Origin: JACRIK01 sp040753835
GTDB taxonomy: Bacteria; Planctomycetota; MHYJ01; JACQXL01
Direction of reading: 5' to 3'
Assembly: GCA_040753835.1 (NCBI GenBank)
Contig: JBFMDM010000130.1
Location: 1 to 6,078 of the forward strand
Length of the DNA: 6,078 nucleotides
Shown here: one piece after another, positions 5,169 through 6,078 of the stretch
Position numbering within the stretch: position 1 is the first letter of the stretch
How the letters are laid out: the number at the start of each line of letters is the position of its first letter
The notes under the pieces: generated by a model
Told to the model about the DNA's origin: nothing
The model's input: only the letters and a program-made list of their open reading frames with translations
Databases searched by the model: none
Program-made: the position numbers and the translations under genes

Positions 5169-5849
5169 ATGCGGAGTTTGACTACATTCTTGGTTTTGAT
5201 ATTTATTGTAAGCGAAAGTTGTTCACCTCATTTACAACGACCACAGAAAAATGCTGAACTTGCAAATCAAATAAATGAAATTTTAGATGCCCTTGAGAAA
5301 CAACCACTTGACGAGCGTTTTTTTGGATATATCCTTGACGCCAGTGGCGTCCATAATGCCTATAATGACAGCGAAGTCATCGCTCAATGTAGTGATGTAA
5401 GAATTCTGATAGAACATCCTGATATTTCATTGCCCTTAATGTTTAAACGAATCGAGAAGTTGCTGCCCACATCACCAACATTGGTTATATACTTTGTGGT
5501 ATTCAAATACACGAAGTCACCCGCATCAATCCCTTATCTTGCTGATTATTTCGCCTCTTGTGACGAGGAGTCAATGGGACGGCTTGGAAACTGGCCAAGT
5601 TTCTTCGCATTAATGGCTGCAGAAGAAATCACCTTTCTTAAACTTACAGATAATGAAGATTCCGATGCTGATACTTTTGCCAAACGTTCAGACATCGCCA
5701 AAAAGTTAAGGCAATGGTATGATGAATATAAGAAACGACCACCGACAGAGCATCAAAATCTCAAAGACCCTGACGACCAGAGTAAACACAGTTTCAGACC
5801 AGGACAAAAACCAGTATACCCTGAAACGAGTTTGGGAAAAGAACAATGA
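5169..5849 (+). CDS. Exported protein of unknown function, possibly helical-repeat, 226 residues
   Basis: The N-terminus MRSLTTFLVLIFIVSESCS is a signal peptide. C18 could be lipidated, but Glu at the -2 position fits the lipobox rule poorly, so plain secretion or a signal anchor is equally possible. The mature part is mostly helical in appearance: NQINEILDALEKQ (about 35-47), a hydrophobic stretch around LVIYFVVFKYTKSPASIPYLADYF (about 105-128), and IAKKLRQWYDEYKK near 180. The sequence SPASIPYLADYF followed by a Trp-ending basic helix resembles HEAT-repeat proteins of planctomycetes, but this is a weak, by-eye resemblance. The last 35 residues are polar and probably disordered. Only GGAA (5160-5163) serves as a ribosome binding site, 5 bases before the ATG. 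The stop overlaps the next start as ATGA, suggesting translational coupling. Codons are A+T-rich compared with the following gene. Confidence 0.82.
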   Translation: MRSLTTFLVLIFIVSESCSPHLQRPQKNAELANQINEILDALEKQPLDERFFGYILDASGVHNAYNDSEVIAQCSDVRILIEHPDISLPLMFKRIEKLLPTSPTLVIYFVVFKYTKSPASIPYLADYFASCDEESMGRLGNWPSFFALMAAEEITFLKLTDNEDSDADTFAKRSDIAKKLRQWYDEYKKRPPTEHQNLKDPDDQSKHSFRPGQKPVYPETSLGKEQ

Positions 5850-6078
5850 GATATATTATCGTTCTGGCGGCCATTTTTATTCTCCTCGCAATCTCCACTC
5901 CGCTCATCTCCGAAGTGGTTGTTCTTAAGGACGGCAGCAAGTATATCGGCCGGATAACGGACGACGGCGACAAGATAAAGATTGCCACCGAAGACGGCGA
6001 GATAGTCGTCAAGAAGGACCGCATCAAGGCCATCTATAAGGACGCCCAGACCATTGACAGGGAACTGACCGACATCCT
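5846..6078 (+). CDS. Secreted protein with VVxLKDGxxxxGxI motif, N-terminal part (partial)
   Basis: An ATG at 5846 overlapping the previous stop (ATGA) opens a frame of 77 codons that runs off the window. The product starts MRYIIVLAAIFILLAISTPL, a clear signal peptide with likely cleavage near ISTPLIS-E. It then gives VVVLKDGSKYIGRITDDGD, followed by IKIATEDGEIVVKKDRIKAIYK. This is a small beta-barrel-like motif (a surface property list of Val-x-Leu-Lys-Asp-Gly, Gly-x-Ile, then Ile-x-Val...Ile) that I know from many secreted planctomycete proteins of unknown role, often ahead of coiled-coil, FHA or TPR regions. What follows here is missing. GGGAA at 5834-5838 is a weak ribosome binding site 7 bases upstream. 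Third codon positions are G+C-rich, unlike the two preceding genes but like the large lipoprotein gene. Its first three codons (ATG-AGA-TAT) match the restored start of that gene. Confidence 0.85.
   Translation, partial: MRYIIVLAAIFILLAISTPLISEVVVLKDGSKYIGRITDDGDKIKIATEDGEIVVKKDRIKAIYKDAQTIDRELTDI

Overview
The window looks like a piece of a mesophilic environmental bacterium, most likely of the Planctomycetes/PVC type or a neighbouring candidate phylum. This rests on four signs: a very large lipoprotein built of fibronectin type III (FN3) and kelch repeats, a zinc-type ribosomal protein L31 standing alone, a small secreted protein with the VVxLKDG...G.I motif common in planctomycete proteins of unknown function, and intergenic DNA crowded with short palindromic and direct repeats. 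The lineage is inferred from style, not from a phylogenetic marker search.

Layout. Positions 1-169 hold the 5' end of a membrane-anchored or secreted protein on the minus strand, running off the window. It is divergent from the large gene at 422-4090; the 250-base gap holds two opposed promoters, a 9-bp palindrome and a cluster of 'attcgtgt'-type repeats. The large gene encodes an exported lipoprotein with nine FN3 domains followed by a six-repeat kelch beta-propeller. Downstream lie reversed copies of the same repeat, then rpmE (4257-4475) with its own promoter and ribosome binding site. A gene-poor stretch of about 365 bases (4476-4841) contains several nested inverted repeats. It is followed by a compact, more A+T-rich gene set: an unrecognised 103-residue hydrophilic protein, an unrecognised 226-residue exported protein, and the start of a secreted protein that overlaps the previous stop by ATGA and returns to G+C-rich codon use.

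The most interesting observation is at the start of the large gene. A 122-bp element at 427-548, with perfect 13-bp terminal inverted repeats, is flanked by a 4-bp direct repeat TGAG. Removing the element and one TGAG restores ATG-AGA-TAT-TGT in frame, which begins a clean 22-residue lipoprotein signal peptide. The present gene therefore appears to carry a non-autonomous mobile element (MITE-like) inserted at its start codon. The insertion totals 126 bases (42 codons), kept frame, and has added an N-terminal extension ahead of the signal peptide.

No pathway links the genes. The large lipoprotein, the partial genes at both ends and the 226-residue protein all point to the cell envelope, while rpmE is a housekeeping gene embedded among repeats.
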